A stretch of DNA of 64,000 nt from Pholiota molesta (lineage: Eukaryota > Basidiomycota > Agaricomycetes > Agaricales > Strophariaceae). The notes beneath the pieces were generated by a model. It was given only the letters and a program-made list of their open reading frames with translations, was not told where the DNA came from and did no database searches. Of this stretch, positions 49,377 to 61,526 are shown in pieces. Location of the stretch: positions 1,178,001 through 1,242,000 of the forward strand of contig JACGCK010000003.1 of assembly GCA_014925825.1 (NCBI GenBank), given 5' to 3'. A program made the position numbers and the translations under genes. Numbering within the stretch: position 1 is the stretch's first letter; each line of letters begins with the position of its first letter.

Positions 49377-52300
49377 TCACTCGTCGTCGCTGGGCGACAG
49401 GTACTCCTCATCGCTCAGTACCTGCTTGCGCCCAGCGCTGCGGCCCCGCGTGGGTGGCGGAGGACGCTCGTCGTCGTCCATTGGCGTCAGCGCCGATGCA
49501 TAAGAGCCCGTCGCAGACCCCGTCCCCGCCGCCGCTCCTGCCGCAGGCGCACCGGGCAGATCGCTGCCCGCAATCACCTTGTCCCACGTCGCGTTGAACA
49601 CCTTCTCCATCTCCTCCGCATCCATGTACACCCACGACCCTTCCTGGTTGTACGTCCGCGCGTTGTTGAACATCAGCCGCCAGTCCTCGCGGAACGCCTG
49701 CACCGTCTTGTAGTAGTTCGCGTTCGCGCGCTTCCGGAGGACGGAGAGCGCGATTGGCTGCGTGATGAGCTGGTAGTAGTCGGGATAGTCTCGCCTGTCG
49801 GGCAGGTCGCGGAAGAGTTCGCACCGCTTCCTGCCTGTTTCGTCCTCGCAGGCGAGAACGGCGCGGTAGCATTCCATGAACGCCTTTTTCATCTTATCGC
49901 GAACAGAAGCAGGGAGGCTGTCGGCACCGCCATTAGCCTTGGTCTTGCGTCGTTTCTGTTTCAGGAATACTTTGAGTTACGCCATCTTTATGGGTAGAAT
50001 GAGTACTTACAATATCATGATCATCGTCATCATCGTCTATTTCGGGTGTTGCAGACATCGACTTCATGCCGCGCTTTCGTTTGGAACCAGCGCCGTCGTA
50101 GTCGTTTGCCTTTGCCTTGCCCTTCTTTGGCTTGCGACCACGGCCATCAATGACGTCGGAGGCAGGAGTATTTCGCGCAGATCCCTCTTTCAATAGCTTA
50201 TTCTGCGCACGGCGATCCTTCTTGTCTCTGGCACGTTCAGCCAGTTCTTGAATATCTTCTCCGTCTTCGAGGGCCTGGTCTGATGTAAGCATTTGCGGAA
50301 AAAAATATCACAAACATGGGACACTTACCATTGCCCAGGCATCATCACTGAGTCCATCATTGTAGCTGACTACGTTCCGGCGGCGTTGTCCGCGACCTTC
50401 CATGCTTTCGTCGACTTCCTTGACCTCGAAGGGCTCATCATTCTGGTAACATTCAGGCAGCTCCTCAAATTGCATAAGCGGCTGAGGAGGCTTTCCGCGG
50501 TTGCCAGCAGCGCGCCAGGCTTCGAGGGTGTCGCGCTCTCGCTTTAGGTCCATCTCACGGAAGATGGCAACTTCTGGTTCGTGGCGCGCGATCAGCTCGT
50601 TGAGCTCCTCGTCATTCATATCTCCAGCTTCTTCATTTTCTTCTTCTTGGTCAGCTTCTAAAATGGATCGCTATAAAGAGAATCAGCATGCATTTTGGAT
50701 AATATTTCAACACCATGGCTTACCAAAAATTCTTCTTGCTCTTCCTGGGTCGATTTATTATCGAAACGACCTGCCTGAATGACCTTGTCATCAATGTCCA
50801 GCTTGTAACGCGCCCTCTGATACATGGCTTCTTCGACACTCTTTTCCGTGATGAAGCGAAGAATAAGCACGACTTGAGTTTGACCGATACGATGGGCACG
50901 ATCCTGGGCCTGCAAATCGGCATGAGGATTCCAGTCGCTGTCAAAGCTGAAATCGAAGAGTCAGATAATGGCCGCAGGCGCAATCCGGTTTCATCAACTT
51001 ACATAATGACAGTATCTGCAGTCTGCAAATTAAGACCGAGTCCTCCAGCTCTCGTCGAGAGGATGAAGACTTTGTATTCAGAGTCCTTGGCGTTGAAAAG
51101 TTGCACGAATGATGCACGCTCGTCTGTCTTAGTACCACCATCAAGACGGAGGTACTTCCAGCCCATCATCTTCAGGAAGTCTTCCATGATATCCATGACT
51201 TTCGTCATCTGGAAGAAAATGAGGACCTAGAAGAAATTGTCAGCATTACCAAGGTCGCGTTCTGAAGGAGCGAACTCACTCTGTGACCCGTTGCAAAGAA
51301 CTTGGGGAGAATACGGTTCAACAACTCGATCTTGCCAGATGTCCTGACGAGCTTGTCGTCAATGAACCCGCCAGGGCTGATTCGGTCTTCGACACTCTCA
51401 AACAAGAACGGATGCTGGCAAATCTTGCGCAGCTGCATAAGCTCATTGCTGAGGCCCTTAACACTGTGTTCGGGGCAAAGTTAAATATAATAAATGCATC
51501 ATTTTTGATTAGACTGTACGCACCCTTTAGAATCTTTACCATCCGCAATCATCTTGTGCTTCTTCATTTGCTTATACAGCTGGCTCTGTAGTGCACTCAT
51601 ACGGATCTTGATGACTTTCTCGACCTTGTCAGGTAGTTCGTTCTCGACGTCCTTCTTGAGGCGACGGAGCAAGAAAGGACGGAGCACCTTGTGCAGACGA
51701 CGGATGATAAGAAGGGCCTCTTCTTCGTTCAGCTCGATCTTGTCACCGGTACCGGAATTGGCGAATGGTGTGTTGAACCATTCATCAAACGATTTCACCG
51801 AATTGAAGATCTTGGGCAGAACGAAATTGAGGAGAGCCCATAGTTCGGGCAGGTTATTCTGCAGAGGGGTACCGGTGAGGAGGAGACGGTAGCGCGAATG
51901 ATAGTACGTGGTCAATGTTTGCGTAAGCTTGCTCTGCGTATTTTTCATACGATGACCCTCATCTGAAAACGAAAACAGAAGGATTAGGAAACAATGGCAT
52001 CGCAATTTTTATGAAGAAAATATACGAACCAACTATCATGTGCAGCCACTTGATCTTGCTGAGGTGAGGACGATCCTTGATAATGTACTCATAGGTCGTC
52101 AGAAGGACCTGGAATTGGCCGACGCGCAAATCGCCTTGGAGAGCACGACGCTGGGCAGGATTGCCCTTGTATGCAACAATTTTAACACTTGGGGCCCACT
52201 TGGCAAATTCGCCCGACCAATTCGTCATGGTGGAAAGAGGGACGATAACCAGGTAAGGGCCGCGCTGTCTCTTAACTTCGATCAAAAAAGTGATCAAAGA

Positions 52301-54336
52301 TATTGTTTGGATAGTCTTTCCAAGACCCTATTCAAAATAATCAGTAAGCCATAAGATTTGCACCGTAGGTTCAAAGAAATGTACCATCTCGTCTGCCAAA
52401 ATGCCGTTGAGTCTGTTGTTGTACAAACTAACCATCCACTGTAGTCCTTTGACTTGGTAATCCTTGAGCTTGCCGCCGACGAGAATGCCGGGTTGCCTAG
52501 TGACCTTCTCGGAGATCCTGTGTGCGACTGCATAATAGTCGACCTTCTTATCTCCTTCCACAACATCATCGGCATTGATTTGTGCTCCAAATGTGGTTTC
52601 ATTTGCAGGTCCATCCTCTTGTTCGAAGCCAACGTCGCTCATCGGTCCACCTTCATTCTGTTGAGCAACGACGGCTTGGGCGAGCGAATCGAGATAAGCG
52701 TCGGTTTGGCGAAGAAGGTGAGTGATACGGGTATCTTTGGCAGTGTCGATGAGCTTCATGTAAGCCTCTTCATCATCGGCCTTGAGAGCTCTGAGACGCT
52801 CCTTAGCAAGCCTTTCGATACGTTTCTGTTCTTCCTTTTCAGTATGAATGTGGAAATTAAGCACCGCACGGCCAAGGCGGATGACCCTATCCTGAGCAAC
52901 TCGGTTGACTTGGATGACTTCTTTGCCATGGTTGCAGATGACGCCGAGTTGTTCGACGTGCTTGTGTTTGGCACGTCTCTCGCGGTCGAGGCGTTGTTTG
53001 CGTTCCAGTTGTTCAGTCATACGAGCATCGCGAATGGTGGGCTTGCGAGTTCGGCGGAAGTCGAGGCGATTCAAGGGGAGCATGGACCCATGAGTCAAGT
53101 TCTCCGCCACCTGAGCTCTCATGGCTCGTTGTTTGTCGAGCACGCGGAGAGATTTCAGTTCGATGAGAGCGCGGAGCTTTCCGTGGGCGGTATCACTTGG
53201 ATGAACGAGAGCGGAGTATGGGTTGCGGTGTAGAGCATTACCAGCACTACTGTCGTTTTCCTTGTCCTCTTTGGACTTGTCATCTTGAGTAATATCAATA
53301 TTGGCGTCGAAACTGCCATCGCCCATGGTGGAAGGCATGGCCTCGAGTTCACGAATTCGCTGTTGGATGCGAGCATCGATGAAACGTTCACGTTCGTTTA
53401 TGATCTGGTGAGCGTCAAGACCCGCTGGCATGATGGTTGGAATGATCAGGCGTTGCAAATGGGTGGAAAAAAGAGAAGGATCCGCTTCTGCGAAGCGCTT
53501 GAGGTGGGAGAACGGATGCCTGTAAGCATTGTAAGGATGAATTCCCGAGTTGACATCATCTTCGAGGAAGGGACCCTTGGGATAATCGGCGGGGTCGATG
53601 GGAGTCGTGTCAGCGTCTTCTGCTTTGATGAAACTGTATTGGACAAAGAAGGAGCAAGGACTGGGGTGCTCGACTCTCCTTTCGCGGCTTTTACAGCAGC
53701 GTCGACTATTCGCGAGGGGACATCTGGCCCGTGAAGCATCTTTTCAAGGTCGGGAATGGCGGTGTTGGGGACCCGAATGGATTGCTGAAGGTGGTCTGGG
53801 ACCGGGAGGCCGCGCGAAATGAGTTTGAAGGCATGGATTTGGGAACGCAATGCATTTATTTGATCATTGGTGAAGGATATGGGAGTCTGAGAGGCTGGAG
53901 GGACAAGTGGGGTAGGGGGGGACCCGTGGTGATAAACGGGGCCGCCGCAGAACCGTTGGTAAGGGGTTGAGCATGGCCGTTGGTGATGGGTTGAGTCGGA
54001 AGCTGGCCATTGCTCATGGAATTGACCTGTCGTTGTCCTTGAAGCGATATTGAGAAATAAGCTAGAACAAGGGAGCGTGGGGACTCACTTTGAGCATTAA
54101 TGGCGGAAATATACTTCATCAGGTTCTCAAGCTCGGTCGGGAACTTTTGTTCCATTGGGTTTTTGCGCAAAAAGTTTGCGCGCTAAAGAGAAATGGGATT
54201 GAGCAGAGTAGAGAGATATGGGAGGAGAGGTGCTGACCATGATCATTTGCTGGAGATCTGCATTGGAGGGTCTGTGCTGAGGCGGCTGCTGGCCCATGTT
54301 GTGGGACAGACCGTTGCTCAGCATAGGAGCGGACAT
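49377..54336 (-). CDS. SNF2/STH1: SWI/SNF or RSC chromatin-remodelling ATPase (Snf2/Sth1)
   Basis: Catalytic ATPase of a SWI/SNF-class remodeller. Eleven exons, about 1,400 residues. Order: QLQ domain ([18 protein letters not shown]), HSA helix (basic region around [17 protein letters not shown]) that binds actin-related proteins, Snf2 ATPase with motif I DEM-GLGKT (split by an intron), [48 protein letters not shown] and [19 protein letters not shown], then a post-ATPase SnAC-like region, basic linkers, and a C-terminal bromodomain ([36 protein letters not shown]). The intron acceptor before ALEDGED was placed by frame. Two single-base gaps disrupt the N-terminal part: a C7 run at 53915-53921 just before the QLQ domain and AAA at 53631-53633 (plus strand) after it. 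Ordered this way, both sides read as normal family sequence. It faces Ku80 across 151 bp. Confidence 0.95.
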
Positions 54337-54487
54337 GGTCGACGACGAAGTGGATGAGCTCAAGCCGCGTGATGAATGAGCAGAGCAAACCCACAATGTC
54401 ACACCGTGACTCACCTTACACTGCCGCACACGTGACACGTCGCGCTCACCGTCGCGTCCGACAGTCGACTTGACTCGTTCCACAACA
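54337..54487. promoter_or_regulatory. Bidirectional promoter, Snf2 / Ku80
   Basis: 151 bp between divergent start codons must serve both genes. It contains CACGTGAC and TGTGACA motifs in its centre. Confidence 0.65.
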
Positions 54488-57400
54488 ATGCCTGCAGAAC
54501 GCGCTGGGGTGCGTCCCGTCTCCCTCCCTCCTTCCCTGCTAATATGCCTCTAGTACACCGTGACTATGTTTCTCATCGACACCTCGCCGTCGATGGGAGC
54601 CATCAGAACACTCAACGTCGAGTCCGCCGACGGCCAAACCCGCACCGTCGAACTGACAAACCTTCAGTGGGGTTTGCAGTACGTCAAGCTCAAAGTCCAG
54701 GAAATGGTGTGTATATATGAAGGCAGCTGTTCCTTCTGTTGAGTATGCCTTCTCAGATATACAATGGAAGAAAGACAGACCAATGTGGTGTGATTGTCTT
54801 TGGCTCTGAGGGTATATCTTGGTCAGGATATCCATCTTGCTCTATGCTGATTTCATATATAGAAACCAAAAACATCGTCAACTCTGCAAATGGAGGCTAT
54901 GACAATGTCTTGGAGTATATTCCAATTGCTCAACCCAATGCAAACACCATCGCCAAACTTGATGCCCTTGAACCCTCTACTGTCTCTGGTGACCGTATGG
55001 CCAACCTCTTCCATGTCTTGAAAATTGTAAATGACCTTGTTATACAGCAATTGATGCTCTCATTGTCGGCATTGAGACTCAGGCCAAGTATCTTGTTACT
55101 AAGAAAAGCTGGACTCGCAAGATTATCATCATCACGGATGCTGAGAGCCCTATTGAGATAGAAGATTGGGAAGCCACAGTTGAAAAAATGAACAAGTTGG
55201 ACATACAACTGACTGTCGTGTATGCCCCCTGTTTACTTTGTCCTGTTTTTGCTGTTGATTGCTTTTTGCAGTGGAATTGACTTTGACGACGAAGAATTGC
55301 CGTACAAGGAACCTAATAAGAGCAATATTAAGGTTCAGTTTACTCTTTCACTCTTTGTTGTCTCATGTTCTAATGCCAATTTTTGTAGCGAGTCAATGAG
55401 GAATTCTATAGGACCTTTACATCTTCTCTGACTGCGGGTCTTATGGGTACATGCGAATATGTTTTGCAAAATATCAGCGCTCCAGAATCCAAGACTGTTA
55501 AATCCGTCCTCATGGGAACTGTGTTGCGCATAGGCGATGTTTCCAGCCGCTCTGACGAAGCTTTGGAATTATCAGTCAAAGCGAGCAAGGCCACTGCCAT
55601 CGCAAGGCCAAAAAGTTGGAAAAAGTTCGTTTTGCGAACGAAGGACACCGCTCCTGACGACATGACTATTGATGATGAAATCGAAGATAACGATGAAAGA
55701 ACTGTCTATACCCAATTGAAAATGCGAACAGAGTACTACATCGACCGCAATGCAGCAGAAGCAAACGAAGAAGACGAAGACGGGGATGTTAAGATGAAGG
55801 GAGAGGATGACGATGCTATGCTGCTAGACGCAGCTCAAGATGATGAGGACGCTAAAGAGAAGGCTACGCACCTTGAAAAGGTTGAGAAGGAAGACCTGGT
55901 GCGCGGCTTTAAATACGGCACAACGTACGCCCCTTGTCCAGATGGACAATTCCCCAAGCTCGATACTCACAAAGGAATTGATATATGCGGGTTCTTTCCT
56001 ATCGAGAATGTGTGTCATGTTCCCTTCCATTGGAACATGTTTGCTAATGATGATATCAGTTCCGTCGTGAATTAGCTATGGGCGAAGTCCAGTATATTTG
56101 GGGGGATCCATCTTCACCTCAACAACAAGTCGCGCTCTCGTCCGTCGTGCAGGCCATGGTAAAGAGAAAGGTCATGGCCATTGCTCGGTGGGTGTCAAGA
56201 GACGGAATGGATCCAAAAATGGGTGTTTTACTACCTGTGGAAAACCCTGGTGTGCATTATTTTCTTTGGTGCCAGGTAACCATATTATCTACTCGTATTC
56301 AATCATGAATTGATACGATGTCATTCAACAGATGCCATTTGCCGACGACGTTCGCAAATATACTTTTGCTTCTCTTGACCGTCTCGTCAACAAGAAAGGA
56401 GAAGTATTTCCGAACATCCATATCTTCCAACGGAAAAACAACTTGAAGCCATGGATGACTTCGTGGATGCAATGGACCTTATGAGCGCGGATCGAAACGA
56501 GGAGGGGTACGTCATCAAATACAATTCATTAACTCATTTTGTCATGCTCATCCACCGACTTCTAGCAATAGGGTGCCTTGGTTTGATACTATACAAGTTT
56601 ATAATCCGGCTGTGCATCGCGTCAAACAGGCTATGTTTCATTGTGCCGTCGTGAATGATATTGCCACCAATCCTCTGCCTCCACCACATCCCGAACTGAC
56701 CAAGTACTTCAACCCACCAAAGAAGGTACTGAAGAAAGCGCAAAGTGCTATCGAAGAGTGTCGATCGGTTTTCAATGTCAAAGAAGGTAAGCTTTACCGC
56801 TTTCATTCTGAAGCGGAGTTTTACCATTATACCAGTTCCAAAACGGGTCGGCAAAGTCAAGAAAGATGGGCATGTCCATGCGCACGATGATGATGACGAT
56901 ATGCTTTTATTGGACCGTAAGCGACCCTCGGCCAGTACCTCTCGGCTGAATATTGTCAAAGACCCTTCTGGCAAAGGAAAGGAAGTGGTTGAGGAAGATA
57001 GTGAAACGGAGGATGAAGACGAAGAACTCCTTTTACACCATACAAAGCCGGGCACCCCTCCAGCTAGCAGCAGGGAAGGAGGACCTCTTCCTACTCCTGC
57101 ACGCTCCATTTCACCCCAGGTGGATCCGGGCCTTGCTCCAGGAAGAATCATTGGCAACACCTATCCATTAAAAGATTTCCAGAAAAATCTAGCTCAAGGA
57201 GATGTCGTTAGCAAAGCCGTTGAAGATCTCTCAGCAGTTATTGGCGAAGTAATTATGAGGCCTTTCGCCTCGAGACGAACGCGGGAAATGTTGGATTGTA
57301 TGATTGCATTGAGGAATACGTGTCTAATGGTATGCAGCCTTGTTCTTTTTTTCTTTTACTAGCCGCTGAACTTTACTTGAAGGAAGATGAAATAGCCAAA

Positions 57401-57685
57401 TGGAACAGGTAATAACCCTGGCTCCACTTCCAATGTACATACACTAATCATAATCCATAGTTTCATTTTCGAGTTGAAAGAAAAGTGTTTAGCGAAACCC
57501 GGGAACCCAGACTTCTGGAAAGCCGTTCAAGAAGTTGGAAGGGATATGTCCCTGATCAGCGGTCAAGAAGCAAATCAACAAGGAGGTGAATCTCATATAA
57601 CAGAAAACGAAGCGGAAGAGGTAGGTGATCTCCATTCCATTCCTTTACTTGATCCCTAAACTCGTCCTGTCAGTTCATGTTGTAG
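54488..57685 (+). CDS. KU80: Ku80 DNA end-binding protein
   Basis: Large subunit of the Ku70/Ku80 ring that binds broken DNA ends for non-homologous end joining and protects telomeres. Fourteen exons, 837 residues, from 54488-54508 (7 codons) to 57674-57685 (4 codons, FML then stop). N-terminal vWA domain: YTVTMFLIDTSPSMG, later KIIIITDAESPI. Central Ku beta-barrel: YVLQNISAPESKTV, then LVRGFKYGTTYAPCPDG, GVHYFLWCQMPFADDVRKY. The segment HPYLPTEKQLEAMDDFVDAM and PWFDTIQVYNPAVHRVKQAM are typical of Ku80. The C-terminal helical domain (REMLDCMIALRN; NPDFWKAVQEVGRDMSLIS) ends with acidic EENEAEE-like residues, where animal Ku80 recruits DNA-PKcs. Exon 9 needs one extra base near 56411-56415, between KKGEVF and HPYLP. 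All fourteen introns' borders are GT-AG. Confidence 0.94.
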
Positions 57686-57836
57686 CTGAACAAGTTGCAA
57701 ATACCATCATCCCAAGTTTGAATATTCTCCAATTCCAAATACAGTGTTTTCACACCAGAGTAATTCATGACCATGTACATACATATCATCAAAAAAACAT
57801 TTTTGTTTTAGGTAGTTCACGTTGCACACCACAATA

Positions 57837-59918
57837 TCATTTGCTCCACCAACCTCCAAGTAGACCACCAAGTCCAGATCGAGACGGCTGTTGTTGTGCA
57901 GTAGGTGCCGGCTCAATTTGTTCCTCTGCTTTCGCCTTCGGTGTTTGTTTCTTTTCCACCGTTTCTGTCTTGATGGTCACTTGTGCATCACTCGTAGATG
58001 GAATTGACGCAGGTTCTCTGCCGGCTCGTTGCTGCAGGCGATCCATATCCAATTCCACGTAGTTGAGAGCAATATTGAAAAAGAGAGGTTTCTTATAGGT
58101 CGCTGGATCTGTCTGAACGGATCCACCATTGAAGGCGAACCAATCTCGTTTGTGTTGCAGGCCATCTGCGAGGACCCCACTTTCAAGCTCCTTGACATTT
58201 TCTAGATTTAAAGGGAAGAAAGAAGGAGTGGCATTGGTTATCAAATCGGATTCAGAGAGCGCCAGGCCTGACACCGTTTCCCGTACATGGATTGTTGCAT
58301 GTTGGAGTAGCGTTAGGGCTTCTGCGTATTTCTTGACCGCCGAATAGCATCGCGCGAGATATAAACATCGACGTCCGTGTGTAAAGGAAATTCTCGCCTC
58401 CACAGCAGATGCCAAATCTGGAGTGTCGTCCACTATACTGAGAGTTCGCATTTGAGTCAAACTTTGAACTACAGTGTCCAAAAGTTTGACTACGGCAGGA
58501 TACAGCCGGTCATCCACTGGTTCTGCATTGATTCTATTGGAAAATAGTTTCTTCGCCCCAGGTGGTCTTGCTTTCTCACTCCCTCCTGATGACAGAAGCG
58601 TGCTAACGAGGAGCAAGTCGCGCTGGATACGACGTGAAAGGAGCTGGTAGACAATATAAGCATGAACGAAATGGATATCGCGCCCTCTGGTAGGGCTGCC
58701 AGCACTCGTTCCTGCAAGCTAGACAGAAAGTGAATGTAATCGGTTAGCCTACCTTCAGATTACATTAGTTACGGGCCTTACCTGCTGTGTTTCTTGGAGC
58801 TTTCGAGCAACTTCTTCAGCGTCACTAAGAGCCGATAAAAGTGCATCATATGCAGTTGCACCCAACTTCGTTTTCTTGGCAGCTTCGGAGGCAGGATCTT
58901 TATCATTGAGATATCCCTCGAATTTCTGGACACGGAGTAACACGTCCACCAGTTCGGGATATCGGATTGGAACGGGTTGACCCTCCCACATACGTTCCGA
59001 AAGTTTCGATTTCATTGAAGTAGCTTGCTGTTCGGTCTGCATTTTTGCGATCAAAGCGTCACAATTTTCCACTATTTCATTGCGATATTTAGGAGCAAGC
59101 TCGGCGACAATTCCGTTCACATCGTATGCCTTTGCGCGACCTAGTTCATGTGCACAATAGCGAATTTCGGGGCCAATCTCATCGGAGAAGAGGATAGCTA
59201 AAGCTTGATCGCGACTAGTTGGGGATGCATTGGCGAGATCATCCAAAAGAGCCTTTGCCACGCTTAACTGTATGAGTGCATCTGAAAATTCGTCGCGATA
59301 GCGAAGGAAACGACCATTGAGAATGATGGTATAGATGGTAACCTCGATCAAGTTTTCAGCGGACATGCGAGATGAAGCGTAGAGGGTCTGGCAAAGGGAC
59401 AGCAGCTGAGTCGACCAGTTGACAGCGCGGCGGAAACGACCAGTAGCACCGTGGCGTAGAGAACTGGCGTTTTCCTCGTTTCCAGGTTCTAAGGATGAAC
59501 TGGAGAGCTCCTGCGCATATGCCCATGCACGTTCTGCTTCAAAGAGCAAGAGTTGGAGACTGGCAAATAGATATCAATGAGTGGGTTATGTCTAATCTCG
59601 GGGCTTCTCACTGTCCGTCTTTCACGATCTCGGCAGTCAAAGGTGGTAGCTTCCTGAACTCTCTGCCCTTGCCGTGGGTCATCTTCAAGGTTGATCGCAA
59701 TCGGTGGGTGCGATTAGCACAATGTTTGCTATACTGGAATCAGCGCGAGCAAGGGAGGATTTGGGCGCGGAACTGACCGGTAGCGCTTGAAATCATTGGA
59801 GCGTAATCCATACGCATTTCTGTGCTCGTTTGCGAGTTGTAAAGCTATGAAAGAAGGCTGGTGAGCAGTGGGATGAGGGGCCAGGGAAAGGGATCATGCC
59901 TCGAAAAAGCAGGGACAT
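57837..59918 (-). CDS. SRP68: Signal recognition particle subunit SRP68
   Basis: RNA-binding subunit of the signal recognition particle, forming the SRP68/72 heterodimer for co-translational targeting to the ER. Exons 59918-59900, 59844-59778, 59728-59612, 59559-58782, 58718-57837; 620 residues. The N-terminal RNA-binding domain is well conserved: [20 protein letters not shown], then [20 protein letters not shown] and [15 protein letters not shown]. Helical repeats continue (LLRYRDEF-like segments, [29 protein letters not shown]). The C-terminal part includes [21 protein letters not shown] and ends [12 protein letters not shown]. The first intron begins with GC (GCATGA) after MSLLFRG-codon one; no GT donor is available nearby and the splice reconstructs the conserved start. 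Its ATG lies 42 bp from that of Get3 on the other strand, and its 3' end meets Ku80 tail-to-tail at 151 bp. Confidence 0.93.
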
Positions 59919-59960
59919 GATGGATGGAAAGGAAGACGCGTCTCACACCAGACCACGACA
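59919..59960. promoter_or_regulatory. 42-bp divergent spacer, SRP68 / Get3
   Basis: Only 42 bp lie between the two start codons. No core promoter plus two 5' UTRs fits, so each gene's transcription start must lie inside the other gene or the two transcripts overlap. Confidence 0.8.
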
Positions 59961-61351
59961 ATGGACACAGACCTCCTCCCTCCCACTCTCCAGAACATCC
60001 TCGACCAGACATCCCTCAAGTGGATCTTCTGTGGTCCGTCCTCTCTCCTCTCTTTCTTTATACTCACTCACATCCCGCTCCAGGAGGAAAGGGTGGCGTT
60101 GGTACGATCCCTCACCATCTACCCCGCTGCCGTCTATTTACAAATTCTAGGTAAAACGACCACGTCGTGTTCGTTGGCGATACAACTTGCGAAATGTCGC
60201 AAGTCTGTCCTATTGATTGTACGCCCGCCTTGCGTTTGGTGGACGCAATCTAACCCCTGTTCATAGTCAACCGATCCAGCTCACAATCTGTCCGATGCCT
60301 TTGGCCAAAAATTCTCCAAGGATGCAACCAAAGTCAATGGATTTGACAATTTATTTGCAATGGAAATCGATCCTACCAGCGCTATCCAGGAGATGGTTGA
60401 GCAATGTATGTATACCTTTCTCCTCGGCGACGAGAACCATACATTCATCTTTCACCTCTCAAGCCGATTCAAACGGGATGATGGGCTCAATGATGCAAGA
60501 TCTGGCATTCGCTATTCCCGGTGTAGATGAAGCTATGAGCTTTGCGGAGATCATGAAGTTAGCCCCTCTTTGTTCGATGGATTCGCAAATATATATTGAC
60601 CGAGATTCTAGGCATGTCAAATCAATGGAATACTCTGTTATCGTGTTCGATACCGCACCAACAGGACACACTCTCCGTTTTCTGTCTTTCCCTACAGTAT
60701 TAGAGAAGGCTTTGGGAAAACTAAGTAGTCTTGGTTCAAGATTTGGGCCAATGATCAGTCAGGTATCTACTGGCCATCCCTTTCCGCCCAATATGTTCTC
60801 AATAATGACACAGATGTCGGCTATGATGGGCGGAGAAGCAGGCTCGCAGGAGGACATGTTTGCGAAACTCGAAAACATGCGGGCAGTCATCACTGAAGTC
60901 AATACGCAGTTCAAGGACCCGGTATGTTTTATAGTCATGAAATGCTTTCTCCCGATTAATGCCCGTTCCAGGAAAAAACAACCTTTGTTTGCGTCTGCAT
61001 ATCAGAATTCTTATCTCTATATGAAACAGAACGATTAATCCAAGAGCTGACCGCGTACGAGATTGATACCCACAACATCGTCGTCAATCAACTTTTGTTT
61101 CCCAAGAAATGTATGCTCCTTGCATCTGTTCATTCATGATTACTGACAAGAAATCGTCAGCATCGAACTGCGAACATTGTCAAGTGCGCCAGAAAATGCA
61201 ACAAAAATATTTGGGAGAAGCACACGAGCTCTATGACGAGTTCTTCCACATCGTCCAGCTACCTCTGCTAACTGAGGAAGTTAGAGGGCCAGAGAAGCTC
61301 AAGGCATTCAGTAAGATGCTGGTGGAGCCTTATGTTCCACCCCAAGATTAA
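59961..61351 (+). CDS. GET3: Get3/TRC40 ATPase for tail-anchored protein insertion
   Basis: Cytosolic ATPase that carries tail-anchored proteins to the Get1/Get2 receptor on the ER. Exons 59961-60033, 60084-60101, 60151-60218, 60267-60405, 60464-60557, 60612-60921, 60972-61110, 61161-61351; 343 residues, the normal size. The deviant P-loop GGKGGVGKTTTS is spread over three exons, the middle one only 18 nt. Switch I is [16 protein letters not shown] and switch [14 protein letters not shown]. The substrate-binding region includes [20 protein letters not shown] and the Met-rich [10 protein letters not shown]. The zinc-binding CxxC pair NCEHC of the dimer interface is present near residue 284, and the C-terminal [20 protein letters not shown] is typical. 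No frame problems. Shares its promoter space with SRP68. Confidence 0.96.
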
Positions 61352-61526
61352 GTGTTCTTGTGAAGAAATCATAATTCTTTTGTCATTGTCATAATTATCT
61401 AGAGACAGAATGCCTCCATGAATTAGCGATCTCATTGCCAGATGTAATGTTTATTAAACAAACGAGTACCATAATAAGAATTACATAATGATAACTATAC
61501 ATGAGGAGCAGATAATTTTGACGAAT

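Noticed and set aside
52454..53233. 259-codon open frame on the plus strand
   Set aside because: It is exactly antisense to the HSA and ATPase-proximal exon of the Snf2 gene, which has clear family motifs; the antisense frame has none.
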